Source: WSZY01 sp964559845
GTDB taxonomy: Bacteria; Pseudomonadota; Zetaproteobacteria; Mariprofundales; Mariprofundaceae
Length of the DNA: 64,000 nt
Assembly: GCA_964559845.1 (NCBI GenBank)
Contig: CAZLJF010000002.1
Span: 1-64,000 of the forward strand
Direction: 5' to 3'
Below, one piece after another: positions 1 through 9,168 of this stretch. Each line of letters begins with the position of its first letter. The stretch's first letter is position 1. The position numbers and the translations under genes are program-made. Below the pieces are notes generated by a model. It was not told the origin of the DNA and did not search any database. It saw only the letters and a list, made by a program, of their open reading frames with translations.

Positions 1-56
1 TTCGCGGACGCTTCCACTGGATGGTAGATGGATGTTTTTGAGGAGGCTCTAATTAC

Positions 57-86
57 TTGACCATATTACCAGAGTAATATACTCTG
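57..86 (+). promoter_or_regulatory. Candidate promoter with overlapping operator-like dyad
   Basis: A TTGACC hexamer (57-62) is followed after 17 bases by TACTCT (80-85), a plausible sigma-70 promoter reading towards the monooxygenase gene at 196. A perfect dyad, CAGAGTA-ATA-TACTCTG (70-86), covers the end of the spacer and the whole -10 element. That is the usual position of a repressor operator. No regulator gene is visible nearby, so the binding protein is unknown. The -10 match is only moderate. Confidence 0.4.
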
Positions 87-195
87 ATAAAATCGTTTAT
101 ATTCTTATTTGGATTTATTATCTCAGCCAAAAGGGAATTAAAAGAGTTTGATCACGCAGGATCATCCCAACCATTTCGTCCACAAGGAGAAGATT

Positions 196-495
196 ATGGC
201 CAGTAAAACTATGAAAGTTATTGCAAGAGTAACTGCAAATCCTGATAAGCTTGAAGAAATAGAGTCCCTTTTATTAGGCCTCCTTGAACCAACGCGCAAG
301 GAGAATGGCTGTATCAGTAATCAACTGTTCCAAAATATTGCCGACCCTACTGATTTCACATTTATTGAGGAGTGGAAAAGCGGCAATTCTGTTGATCTTC
401 ATATGGCAACGGCCCATGTACAAGATGCCTTATCTCGGGCAGCCCCATTGCTTACGGAAGAACCGGATATCCGCCGTTATACGGCGATTGGATAA
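196..495 (+). CDS. ABM-family (putative quinol monooxygenase) protein
   Basis: A 99-residue protein of the dimeric alpha/beta-barrel (ABM, YgiN-like) family, which includes small cofactor-free monooxygenases and heme or quinone-handling proteins. Supporting features are the N-terminal strand KVIARVTANP, the middle segment ENGCISNQLFQN, the FTFIEEWKS strand and the HMATAHVQ helix. An in-frame start exists 48 bases earlier, but AAGGAGA (184-190) lies six bases before the ATG at 196, so I chose this start. The gene is alone behind a dyad-containing promoter and converges on the SulP gene 34 bases away. The substrate cannot be read from sequence. Confidence 0.75.
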   Translation: MASKTMKVIARVTANPDKLEEIESLLLGLLEPTRKENGCISNQLFQNIADPTDFTFIEEWKSGNSVDLHMATAHVQDALSRAAPLLTEEPDIRRYTAIG

Positions 496-529
496 CAACC
501 ATTAAGGTATAGGAATTAACCAACCTACA

Positions 530-2059
530 TTATGCCAGTTTATCATCGGCAATGTGATAATGCGGATCTTCCTTAATATTAATCTCGACCAGATCCCCGG
601 CCTTTTCAAGCAACTGTCTGCACTCGGCACTTAAGTGGCGCAGATGCAGGTTCTTGCCTGCCCTGGTATATTTTTCTGCCAGATTATCAATCGCCTCAAT
701 GGCCGAATGATCCGCCACCCGGGAGAAGGCAAAATCGATGATCACCTCATCCGGGTCATTTTTCGGATCAAAAAGCTCGCCAAATCTGTGAACCGATGCA
801 AAAAAGAGTGGCCCATGAATTTCGTACACTCTTTCACCACTCTCAAGATCTTTCGGAATCACGTAGATATGTTTGGCGTTTTTCCATGCGAAGACAAGCG
901 CAGATGCAATCACACCAACAATCACAGCAATCGCCAGATCGGTAAATACGGTCACGACAGCAACCAGAATACCGACAAACGAATCTTCACGCGGAATCTT
1001 CCTGAGCAGATTAAAGCTTCCCCACTCAAATGTGCCAATTACCACCATGAACATTACGCCCACCAGTACCGCTACCGGAATCATCTCGATCAAAGGTGAT
1101 GCAAACAGGATAAAACTGAGCAGAAAAAGCGCCGCCGCGATACCGGAGAGGTTTCGCAGGCCGCCGGATGAGATGTTGATCATACTCTGGCCGATCATGG
1201 CACAGCCTCCCATACCACTGAAGAAACCGGTCATAATATTGGCTGTGCCCTGCCCGATACAGACACGATTGCCCTGCCCGCGTGTATCGGTCAACTCATC
1301 AATCACACTCATGGTCAGCAAAGACTCGATCAGGCCAATAGCAGCCAGGATAACAGCATAGGGGAAGATGATGTAGAGCGTTTCAAGATTCAGCGGCACA
1401 TCGGCGATATGAAATGGCGGTAAGCCGCCGCCAATGCCGGCGATATCACCCACCGTCCTGGTATCGAGCCCACCCGTAATCACCACTGCTGAAAGAGTAA
1501 CAATCGCCACCAGACCAGCCGGTACGGCACGGGTCAGCTTGGGGAGGAAGTGCATGATCGCCATGGTTGCGACCACAAGACCCAGCATCAGATAGAGCGG
1601 TGTTCCCGTCAGCCACGCTACGCTGCCATCATCCATCTTCACCTGAAACTGCGGCAGTTGCGCCAGAAAGATCACAATGGCAAGGCCATTCACAAAACCG
1701 AGCATCACTGGGTACGGCACCATGCGGATGAACTTGCCCAGCTTCAGCAGACCAAAAGCTACCTGCAGAATCCCCATCAGCACAACTGTTGCAAAGAGAT
1801 ATTCGACACCATGATCGGCAACCAGCGACACCATGACCACAGCAAGCGCTCCGGTTGCACCGGAGATCATGCCAGGACGTCCGCCAACCAGTGATGTGAT
1901 CAGACCTACCATGAAGGCGGCATAAAGACCTGTCAGAGGGTGTACACCCGCCACAAATGCAAAAGCAACCGCCTCCGGAACCAACGCCAGCGCCACTGTC
2001 AGGCCAGAGAGAACATCATCTTTCACGCCAGCGGCATGCTTGTAATAGAGTGCGAACAT
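530..2059 (-). CDS. SulP-family (SLC26) inorganic anion transporter with STAS domain
   Basis: A 509-residue inner-membrane protein. About 390 residues are hydrophobic segments typical of SulP transporters, starting with the conserved stretch ALVPEAVAFAFVAGVHPLTG and including GATGALAVVM and QGTANIMTGFFSGMGG. The cytoplasmic C-terminus (about 405-490) is a STAS domain with VIIDFAFSRVADHSA. The family moves sulfate, bicarbonate or other anions; which one applies here cannot be told. The ATG at 2059 has CGGAG six bases upstream and is preferred over the adjacent TTG at 2062. The gene follows apaH on the same strand after about 65 bases. Confidence 0.85.
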   Translation of the reverse strand: MFALYYKHAAGVKDDVLSGLTVALALVPEAVAFAFVAGVHPLTGLYAAFMVGLITSLVGGRPGMISGATGALAVVMVSLVADHGVEYLFATVVLMGILQVAFGLLKLGKFIRMVPYPVMLGFVNGLAIVIFLAQLPQFQVKMDDGSVAWLTGTPLYLMLGLVVATMAIMHFLPKLTRAVPAGLVAIVTLSAVVITGGLDTRTVGDIAGIGGGLPPFHIADVPLNLETLYIIFPYAVILAAIGLIESLLTMSVIDELTDTRGQGNRVCIGQGTANIMTGFFSGMGGCAMIGQSMINISSGGLRNLSGIAAALFLLSFILFASPLIEMIPVAVLVGVMFMVVIGTFEWGSFNLLRKIPREDSFVGILVAVVTVFTDLAIAVIVGVIASALVFAWKNAKHIYVIPKDLESGERVYEIHGPLFFASVHRFGELFDPKNDPDEVIIDFAFSRVADHSAIEAIDNLAEKYTRAGKNLHLRHLSAECRQLLEKAGDLVEINIKEDPHYHIADDKLA

Positions 2060-2124
2060 CAATAACTCCGGGAGATTAAAAGCGCCACATTATGCAGCAA
2101 ACTGCTGAAAATATAACGAAAACT

Positions 2125-2955
2125 TTAATCGTGTGACTGACACGCCTCACACGCTACCGAAACAAGTTCGGGGACTTCGCAATCCAGCCTGGCCAGGGTC
2201 ATGCGACCGCCCCAGACGCAACCGCTATCGAGTCCCAGCACATGCGGCTGATCAGCCACAAGACCTTTGGCAGCCCAGTGGCCATAAACCACACGACACT
2301 GATTCCGCCAGGCAAGTTCCTGATGTGCAAACCACGGTTTTTCATCAGTAGTTGGCGGGCTACCGGAACGCACTTCCCAGTTAAACAAACCATCCGGCGT
2401 ACAATAGCGGCTGCGGGTCAGCACAGCGGCGCTAAAAAGAAGACACTTCAAATCCCCCTTTTCAGGATCGCTTGCTGGAAAAGCGGTATGGTGCAACTGC
2501 TGGCAAAAATGCTGCCAGTCATCACCCTGCAGCCTAGCCTCAACCCTTTCTGCGCGGCTCTTGGCTTTTTTCAGATTCCAGCCCGGATGCAGACCCGCAT
2601 GTACCATACACCAGTCCAGATCTTTATCATGATGGAGCAGAGGCCTGTACCTGAGCCACTCAATCAACTCATCACGATCAGGAGCTGCCAACAGCTCATC
2701 CAGTGTATCCCGGCGATATATACGTCCGCCAGTTGCATACTCCAGCAGGTGCAGATCATGATTGCCCAGCACGGCAATGCAGGCATCACCAAGTGATTTC
2801 AGATAGCGGAGAACCTGCAGCGAATCCGGCCCGCGATTGACCAGATCCCCAACACACCAGAGCTGATCCAGTTCAGAATCAAATTCGACCCTGTCCAGCA
2901 CCCTTCTCAGGGGTTCATAACAGCCCTGAATATCACCAACCGCATAGACTGCCAT
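2125..2955 (-). CDS. apaH: Symmetrical bis(5'-nucleosyl)-tetraphosphatase
   Basis: A 276-residue metallophosphatase that splits Ap4A symmetrically into two ADP and so controls dinucleotide polyphosphate alarmones. The PPP-family metal motifs are present: GDIQGC (D8), GDLVNRGPDSL (D37) and GNHDLHLL (N65, H66). The GDxQ variant in place of GDxH is, as I recall, common in ApaH of pseudomonads. The frame is open a further 32 codons upstream, but MAVYAVGD at 2955 matches the family start and has an AGGATCAGG-type ribosome site. The gene is divergent from the PilB-like fusion gene, so the 140-base gap must hold two promoters. Confidence 0.9.
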   Translation of the reverse strand: MAVYAVGDIQGCYEPLRRVLDRVEFDSELDQLWCVGDLVNRGPDSLQVLRYLKSLGDACIAVLGNHDLHLLEYATGGRIYRRDTLDELLAAPDRDELIEWLRYRPLLHHDKDLDWCMVHAGLHPGWNLKKAKSRAERVEARLQGDDWQHFCQQLHHTAFPASDPEKGDLKCLLFSAAVLTRSRYCTPDGLFNWEVRSGSPPTTDEKPWFAHQELAWRNQCRVVYGHWAAKGLVADQPHVLGLDSGCVWGGRMTLARLDCEVPELVSVACEACQSHD

Positions 2956-3095
2956 CAGCGCCTGATCCTGCCATAAACTATCATTTCCATAGCATACCAA
3001 AATGCAGGCTGTAATAACAGTGGCAAACTGTTGTACATAAGCATCTTTCAATTATGCGCATTTCCGGTTACGCTGGCTGCTCTGGAGAGCAGGAT

Positions 3096-5624
3096 ATGCG
3101 CAAAGAGGCTGAACAGGGACTGATCCGATCCGGCATCGTCTCTGCCGATGATATTCGTACGGCCAAATTGAAAAGCCGCAGCAACCATATCTCCGTTCTG
3201 TTAAACCTGCTGGAGGGGCGTTCAGCCGAGAGTTGCGAAGCCATCACAAAAATACTGGCCCAACATTACAAAATTCCCCTGCTTTCTCTGCACAGAATTA
3301 CACCGCCACAACGCATGATGAAAATGTGTAATCCCAAACATGCCAGAAAGCTTCACTTCCTTCCTGTCGCCGAGCATGGTGATCAGGTGATCGTAGGTAT
3401 GGTGGATCCGCTTGACCTTCATTATAGTGACGAAGTCCGCGCTATATTCCGGAAGTCTGTTCAGCCCGTATTCATCAGCATGAATGACTTTGAACGCAGC
3501 TATTACCGCTTTTTCAGGAAGGGCGTCTCCCTGCCGGCCGAAAACCCGGTGCTGATGAATACCGTCATGTTAAAAAAGGCATTTCTTGACAGTAACCAGC
3601 CGGAACTGTCCGTTGATGAAAAAGATATCATTGCCAGAAAATTTGCCGCCACCATCCTTTCCAGGGCACTGACCAGCAGAGCCTCCAGCCTCTCCATTGA
3701 ACCACAACAGGATATCTCTCTGGTTAACCTGACCCTGGATGGCAGCGAATACACGCTCTTCAGGTTCTCCATCTCCAACCACAAGGCAATGGTCGATGCC
3801 ATGATGAAACTGGCAAAGATTGATCCATCCAGACACGAAGGGTTCGACCGATTCAGTCGCTGCAAGATAAAGTACCGGGGTCACCCCTATATTCTCGCCT
3901 ACAGCTTCTGTCAGACACCGACCGGTGAAAAAGTGGTTGTTCATATCATTGACCCGCGCCTGAATGAGCTGCCGATAGAGCAGTTGGGCCTGCAAAACAG
4001 AAGTCTGGACCGGCTTAAACAGGCAATGGAGGAAACCGGAATCATTCTGGTAACCGGTCCAAGCGGCTCCGGAAAATCGACCACGCTTCAGGTGCTGGCA
4101 CGTTATGCAACAACGCTGGGTAAACGTGTTTTTACCATTGAAGATATTGTTGGCCTGAAAATTGAAGGTGCACGCCAGTTTCAGGTGAAGCCCCAAGGGC
4201 CTGCCAAAGCAACCATGCTGCAGGCTATACAGGCAAAGAATGCGGATATTGTCATCATTGATGAAATCGATGAAGAGACACTTCCCGCCGCACTTGCTGC
4301 CGTTGAAAGCGGCTCTCTTCTTCTGCTTGCAATGACCGCGCCGGGCACCAGTGAAGCGGTTTCAAAGCTGCTATGTACCGGAGTATCCCGTTCAAGAATT
4401 GCTTCAACCCTTAAACTGGCTCTGACGCGCAAGGTGATCCGCAAGCTCTGCCCTGCTTGCAAAACCACAGCGAGTATCCATCCGGCAACCATGTCACAAT
4501 GGCAAATCCCGGAGCATCTTGAGTTTCAAACAGCCACTGGCTGTGATGCATGCAATCATAAAGGCTACCAGGGAAATCTCAGTCTCATGGAACAGCTTGT
4601 CATCAGCCAGCCACTTGCTGAACTGATCAAAGAGGGGGCATCAGGACCGGAGGTATTCGAAGCAGCCAGGTTAGAAGGAATGTTAACGCTATTTGAGCAG
4701 GGGTTTAACAAAGTTATTGATGGCACAACCTCCCTGGAAGAGCTGCTTGCCGCCATTCCATACAGCGAACCCTTCCCAGTTAAAGCCCGGATGCGAATGG
4801 GGCGTGTAATGCCACTGCAGAAAGCATCCGAGAGCAGGGAACCTGTTGCCACAAGACTGTTTGAGAAGAGGCGAGGCTCGTCCGGTGTGCCATCTGAAGA
4901 GAAGCTCTCTCCACCCGCAAAGGACGAAATCTCTATCACTTTTTCTGATGCGAATACCTTGCCTGAACAAAAAGCGGGGATCATCAACGAGGCTCAGGCA
5001 ACAGGAACAACTGCGCAGGGTGCCGCTAATGAAAACAGAGCCAACATCCTTCTGGTGGATGATTCACCTGTAACACTTGAGTTCACACGCCATATTCTTG
5101 AGCTATCCGGACATTTTAATGTCGACACCACCGATGCAGCCAGAAAAGCGCTGGAGATGCTGCAGGAGAAACAGTATCACCTTGTCATTACTGATCAGGA
5201 AATGCCGGAGCAAACCGGACAGGAGTTTATCAACTCCATCCGCCAGCACCCATCACTCAACAGTGTAGGCATCATCCTGTTAACCGGAAACCTGAACGAA
5301 ATATCGGCACTGGATAGCGGTGCGGACGGCTATATTGCCAAACCAACAGACCCTGAGTTGCTGGTGGCAAGAGCCAAGTCAATTGCCGATATATACAGAC
5401 GCCTGTCAGGTTCAGCACCTGCAAAGCCTGCTGCTACGATATCAACACGGACAGCAACCTCAATATCCGGTACTCCCGGAAAAGTTGAGTTTACAGCAAA
5501 AGATATGGCTAAAATATCAGGTCTCGAACTGGATATTCCTCTGTCAACAACACCTGCACCAACAGCACCGGTCGTAACAGCAGAGGATGAGGATACGTCC
5601 GGGTTTGACGACATCTTCAAGTAG
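3096..5624 (+). CDS. PilB/GspE-like secretion ATPase fused to a C-terminal receiver domain
   Basis: An 842-residue protein. Residues 1-150 resemble the MshEN domain of PilB/GspE ATPases, with a basic RxR-rich region before it. The ATPase core carries Walker A GPSGSGKST (from residue 321), a Walker B-like VIIDEIDEE (D389) and the paired CPAC/CDAC zinc-type cysteines (452, 483). The usual GEIRD, TGH and STLHTN elements are replaced by DEIDEE, SGS and AMTAPG, so the Asp and His boxes look degenerate. Residues 651-770 are a CheY-like receiver with acidic pocket LLVDDS, phospho-acceptor D700 (ITDQEMPE) and K749. The rest is a low-complexity tail. ATG 3096 is preferred over 3054 because of the upstream GGAG/AGGA. 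Probably a regulatory pilus or secretion ATPase; the target system is not in the window. Confidence 0.75.
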   Translation: MRKEAEQGLIRSGIVSADDIRTAKLKSRSNHISVLLNLLEGRSAESCEAITKILAQHYKIPLLSLHRITPPQRMMKMCNPKHARKLHFLPVAEHGDQVIVGMVDPLDLHYSDEVRAIFRKSVQPVFISMNDFERSYYRFFRKGVSLPAENPVLMNTVMLKKAFLDSNQPELSVDEKDIIARKFAATILSRALTSRASSLSIEPQQDISLVNLTLDGSEYTLFRFSISNHKAMVDAMMKLAKIDPSRHEGFDRFSRCKIKYRGHPYILAYSFCQTPTGEKVVVHIIDPRLNELPIEQLGLQNRSLDRLKQAMEETGIILVTGPSGSGKSTTLQVLARYATTLGKRVFTIEDIVGLKIEGARQFQVKPQGPAKATMLQAIQAKNADIVIIDEIDEETLPAALAAVESGSLLLLAMTAPGTSEAVSKLLCTGVSRSRIASTLKLALTRKVIRKLCPACKTTASIHPATMSQWQIPEHLEFQTATGCDACNHKGYQGNLSLMEQLVISQPLAELIKEGASGPEVFEAARLEGMLTLFEQGFNKVIDGTTSLEELLAAIPYSEPFPVKARMRMGRVMPLQKASESREPVATRLFEKRRGSSGVPSEEKLSPPAKDEISITFSDANTLPEQKAGIINEAQATGTTAQGAANENRANILLVDDSPVTLEFTRHILELSGHFNVDTTDAARKALEMLQEKQYHLVITDQEMPEQTGQEFINSIRQHPSLNSVGIILLTGNLNEISALDSGADGYIAKPTDPELLVARAKSIADIYRRLSGSAPAKPAATISTRTATSISGTPGKVEFTAKDMAKISGLELDIPLSTTPAPTAPVVTAEDEDTSGFDDIFK

Positions 5625-5662
5625 GCTTTTTGATCTCACTGGCTGTCTCAACACCACCTTCT

Positions 5663-7363
5663 TCATCCCCCTCTTTTCGTACTCCCCTCCTCTTCCTGCT
5701 CTTCAGTTACCATATCCTCATCATCCGCCACACTCTCCTCAGCAGAGGCCATGCAGCGGGAAAAGGTATAGAGAGTGTTTTGCCCCTTCACACTGTAATT
5801 CACCAGCCGCTCGATATTCTTCATCAGCTCAATCAGTGCCAGCATATGGCGTACGGCAAGCTTTCCTGAAGTTCCTGCCCTGAGAAGCCTGGCCTTCACC
5901 TGCTCATAGCTGTACTCCAGATGATCCAGCGTTGCAGCTTCCTGAACCAGTGTCTGCTCATCCCTGGCCCGCTCCTGAATGCTCTCCAGAACCGAGATGG
6001 CAAGCCGCCGGTTCTCTGCCAGCGCCTCATCAATCTCCTCTGAAATGGAGAACACCTTTTCGCTCTGCCTTTGATCGATATCCTGTGCCAACTCACCTAC
6101 ATCGGAGAAATAACGGGTTGCAGCCATCGAGAGCGGCAGTGCTTCTGCCACCTCTTCCGGCAGATCGGTACGCCGAAGTTCGGAGGTAAACCCAGCCACA
6201 GCATCAATCAGCCTGTCCATCACAAACCGCTCGGTTGCCAGCCGCGGGCTCAAGCTTGCCTCGGTATTGATTGCATCCTCCGCCATGCGAATAGAGACAT
6301 CCTGAATACGCTCAAGCTCCTTGGCCAGTGCCTCATGGGCCAGCAAAGGTGTATTGATAAGCGTACGGTCCAGATATTTCGGACGCGCTTCATCCTCTTC
6401 CGCAGCCCTGAACTGTCGTTTGAGAAAGCGCACCAGCCGCTGCGTAAACGGCCACAACAGCGCCACGCCGAGCAGATTGAAAATGGTATGGAACAGGGCC
6501 AGGAAGGTAGCAGCTCCACCCGCCATCTCCATATGCTGCTGAAACCACTCAATAGCGATCAGGATCAGCGGCAGAATCAGCAAGGCGATCGCTCCGGTCA
6601 CAACGTTGAAAATCACATGCCCGGCCGCCACACGCCGGGCATTGGGCGTGGCGCCGACGGCTGCCAGTACAGCAGTCGATGTGGTACCAACATTAGCGCC
6701 GATCACCATGCATGCAGCAGCAGGCAGTGCGACCACTCCTCCAGCAGCAGCGGTCAGGGTAACGGCAATGGCAGCACTTGAAGACTGCATGATCAGCGTC
6801 ATCAAAAAACCGACACCGACAAATACCACAAGTCCGGTCATGCCTCTCTCCTGCAGCACATCAAGCACAAGCAGGCTTTCAAGACCTGAGAATCCTGATT
6901 TCATCAGATCAATACCGAGAAAGAAGAGGCCGAAGCCGGCAATTGCCTTGCCAATTCCGGGATAGCGCCCATGCCTGGCAAACAGTGTCATCAGCATACC
7001 GATGCCGATAGCAGGAAGTGCAAATGCCTTGATATGGAAGCCGACACCGATAATGGCCACCAGCCAACCGGTCATCGTGGTGCCAAGATTACTGCCGTAG
7101 GCCACCCGAATAGCCTGTTTCAGTGATAAAAGACCCGCATTGACGAAACCGATACTGGCCACCGTGACGGCGCTGGATGACTGTACCAGGGAGGTAATCA
7201 AGGCACCGGAGAGAATCCCCCGCAGCGGTGTTTTGGTAGATTTTTTCAGGATTCGGCGCAACGATTTTCCGGCCGATGACTTTAAGCCATCGGTCATTAA
7301 TTGCATGCCGAGCAGGAAAAGCCCGATACCGCCGGCCAGGCCGGTAAAAATCTGCCAGGTCAA
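5663..7363 (-). CDS. Na/Pi cotransporter family protein with PhoU-like tail
   Basis: A 566-residue membrane protein of the NptA/YjbB family, which couples sodium to phosphate movement. The two inverted Na/Pi repeats are marked by QSSSAV (61-66) and QSSSAA (193-198), each in a hydrophobic hairpin. After about residue 330 the protein becomes a soluble helical PhoU-like domain (RMAEDAINTEASL and onward), usual for this subfamily. The C-terminal end is acidic. It converges with the PilB-like fusion gene with 38 bases between them. In E. coli the homologue YjbB acts in phosphate export; import or export cannot be decided here. Confidence 0.85.
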   Translation of the reverse strand: MTWQIFTGLAGGIGLFLLGMQLMTDGLKSSAGKSLRRILKKSTKTPLRGILSGALITSLVQSSSAVTVASIGFVNAGLLSLKQAIRVAYGSNLGTTMTGWLVAIIGVGFHIKAFALPAIGIGMLMTLFARHGRYPGIGKAIAGFGLFFLGIDLMKSGFSGLESLLVLDVLQERGMTGLVVFVGVGFLMTLIMQSSSAAIAVTLTAAAGGVVALPAAACMVIGANVGTTSTAVLAAVGATPNARRVAAGHVIFNVVTGAIALLILPLILIAIEWFQQHMEMAGGAATFLALFHTIFNLLGVALLWPFTQRLVRFLKRQFRAAEEDEARPKYLDRTLINTPLLAHEALAKELERIQDVSIRMAEDAINTEASLSPRLATERFVMDRLIDAVAGFTSELRRTDLPEEVAEALPLSMAATRYFSDVGELAQDIDQRQSEKVFSISEEIDEALAENRRLAISVLESIQERARDEQTLVQEAATLDHLEYSYEQVKARLLRAGTSGKLAVRHMLALIELMKNIERLVNYSVKGQNTLYTFSRCMASAEESVADDEDMVTEEQEEEGSTKRGG

Positions 7364-7439
7364 TCCATACTCCTGTAAAACGACTTACTCGCCGCCCAAA
7401 CGTCGAAAGTAACCTGCAATCAGTATAGGGTGAATATAA

Positions 7440-7475
7440 CTAACTATCAAATATCATTTTAAATATTATAGTTAG
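7440..7475. repeat. AT-rich inverted repeat between two minus-strand genes
   Basis: Arms CTAACTAT (7440-7447) and ATAGTTAG (7468-7475) enclose a second short A/T pairing (AAATAT with ATATT). It lies between the small exported protein gene and the Na/Pi cotransporter start. It could be an operator or a weak hairpin; there is too little G+C for a standard terminator. Confidence 0.3.
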
Positions 7476-7501
7476 GATCATAAATTAAAGTAAGGGTTTA
7501 G

Positions 7502-7894
7502 CTAAAAGTGCAGCTTGACCAAGTCAGCTTCCATTGCCAGAACCGTGCTCTCGCCCATGGTCTGAACGGAAAGCTTCGGCGTCGGAATGCCAACAACCAT
7601 CTTGCCGTCATCAATCTCGGCAAAAGCCCGGCTGGACGTAAACACACCATAAGCCGCACCAGCGATAATGCCGACACCCGCCCCTGTCATGATATAGTCC
7701 AGGTTATTGGATGGCGAAGAAGAGACAAGCATCAGGCCGGCACCAACCAGGGCACCAATCGCCCCGCCATATAGAGCATCTTCAAATACTGTCTCCACCT
7801 CAAAATCAGCAGCTTCCACAACCGCCGGGTTTGCCGCCATCATTAAGGCAACACAGCAGCCAAACAATGTAGATTTTAGCACTTTTCTCAACAT
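7502..7894 (-). CDS. Small exported protein with glycine-zipper-like segment
   Basis: A 130-residue hypothetical protein. It opens with a clear signal peptide (MLRKVLKSTLFGCC, hydrophobic core, likely cut after VVEA near residue 28). Then follow two hydrophobic, Gly/Ala-rich stretches (YGGAIGALVGAGLMLV and TGAGVGIIAGAAYGVF) like the glycine-zipper regions of envelope-inserted proteins. I do not recognise a named family. The start at 7894 was chosen because GGGAGG sits just upstream; a longer frame from 7915 lacks a site. No operon partner is evident. A periplasmic or outer-membrane location is inferred from the signal peptide only. Confidence 0.65.
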   Translation of the reverse strand: MLRKVLKSTLFGCCVALMMAANPAVVEAADFEVETVFEDALYGGAIGALVGAGLMLVSSSPSNNLDYIMTGAGVGIIAGAAYGVFTSSRAFAEIDDGKMVVGIPTPKLSVQTMGESTVLAMEADLVKLHF

Positions 7895-8054
7895 ACGCCC
7901 TCCCGTATCAATCAATATTCAGGCCTGGATCCGCACTCTGCCGCAGAAGAGAGCAGATTAAAACAGCTTTTACGACAATATTCCTGATGCCAAGAGGCTG
8001 CAAAGAGGCCACGGGCTTTATGAAAAGATTGTTTACCTCTTTCAGTAAAACACT

Positions 8055-9002
8055 TTACGCCTTCCGTTCTCCGCCTTCATGAAACAATCTTTCATCCTGC
8101 TCCGCATCTGTTGAATTCAACACGGCCAGCAGCGCCGGAATAAACCCGGCCAGTTCAGCGGACATAATGGCAAAATCGGCATCAAACCGGGCAATCTCAT
8201 CACCGTTGGTATCGGCCTGCTCCAGCAGCTCGGAATCATAACGGATACGCCGGATGGAGAGATCGTCATGCAGTACAAATGAGAGCTTCTCCTGCCAGTT
8301 CATGGCCATTTTATGCACACGTTTGCCTGATGACAGATGGGCGCGGATTTCACTACAGGCCAGATCGACATGCTTGCAGCGGATAACACTGCCGGACTCA
8401 CCAGCCGCCCTCAGCTCCACCTCATCTTCCACATCAAAGCCTCCAGACAGACTATCAGCGCTGAACAGCCACTGTGTCATCGCTGATTCAGGAGAAATAT
8501 TGGTCTGCGGCAGCACCACGTTCAGCGTACCCAGGGTTTTGCGCAGTAACATGATCAACTCTTCCGCTTTTTTGGAGGAAGAGGCGTTCACAATCAACCA
8601 ATCGTTTTTCGGGTCAATATAGGCATAGGTGTGGCTCGCCTTGACCAGGGCGCGGGGCAGCAGCTCCTGCATCACATGCTCTTTAATATCAGCACGCTCC
8701 TTGCGCCCGACAGGCCGACCCGCCTCCTGCTCAATCGCAAAGGCCTTCTCCTCCACCCGTTCACGGACAAGAGAGGCAGGCAGTACCTTGTCTTCACGAC
8801 GCAGGCAGATCATCAATTTGCCATCGGTCTCATGCACCAGCATCTGCCCATCCAGCCCCAGCGGCCTGGCCCACCCTTCGCATGCAAGCTCCATCTGCCC
8901 GCAGCTTCGGGCCTTGCGGCTCTCCAGTGCTTCATGCAACTGCTGCCCTGTCATTTTGAAAGGCTCTTCAAAACGGTAAAAGTGAATATTTCTAAACCAC
9001 AT
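8055..9002 (-). CDS. rdgC: Recombination-associated protein RdgC
   Basis: A 315-residue protein matching RdgC, a ring-shaped double-strand DNA-binding protein that limits RecA activity. The family start MWFRNIHFYRF is present, followed by the conserved blocks CGQMELACEGWARPLG and RKERADIKEHVMQELLPRAL and the middle region YAYIDPKNDWLIVNASS. Length is usual (about 300 in E. coli). It stands alone with about 160 bases on either side. RecA and RecX are encoded 5 kb away on the same strand, but nothing in the sequence links their expression. Confidence 0.92.
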   Translation of the reverse strand: MWFRNIHFYRFEEPFKMTGQQLHEALESRKARSCGQMELACEGWARPLGLDGQMLVHETDGKLMICLRREDKVLPASLVRERVEEKAFAIEQEAGRPVGRKERADIKEHVMQELLPRALVKASHTYAYIDPKNDWLIVNASSSKKAEELIMLLRKTLGTLNVVLPQTNISPESAMTQWLFSADSLSGGFDVEDEVELRAAGESGSVIRCKHVDLACSEIRAHLSSGKRVHKMAMNWQEKLSFVLHDDLSIRRIRYDSELLEQADTNGDEIARFDADFAIMSAELAGFIPALLAVLNSTDAEQDERLFHEGGERKA

Positions 9003-9127
9003 GGTGTTTTCTGTCCTGTTGATAAGCTATGATTATGGAGCGGAATCGATCCGGACAGCAATGTATCAATTCACCACCGCTTCACAACCGCTCTTTTTCA
9101 GGTGTCTATTCAGGATGTCTGAAGTAT

Positions 9128-9158
9128 CCGCCCGTCCATGGGTCGTACGGATGGGCGG
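9128..9158 (-). other. GC-rich hairpin downstream of cvfB
   Basis: CCGCCCGTCC (9128-9137) pairs with GGATGGGCGG (9149-9158) through ten positions with one G-U. It sits just past the cvfB stop on the minus strand. No T-run follows, so it may be a 3'-end stabiliser rather than an intrinsic terminator. Confidence 0.35.
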
Positions 9159-9168
9159 CCAGAATCAA

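Noticed and set aside
143..160. AGAGTTTGATCACGCAGG resembles the 5' end of 16S rRNA
   Set aside because: The match stops after about a dozen bases and the following sequence is a protein-coding start with a good ribosome site; no rRNA follows.
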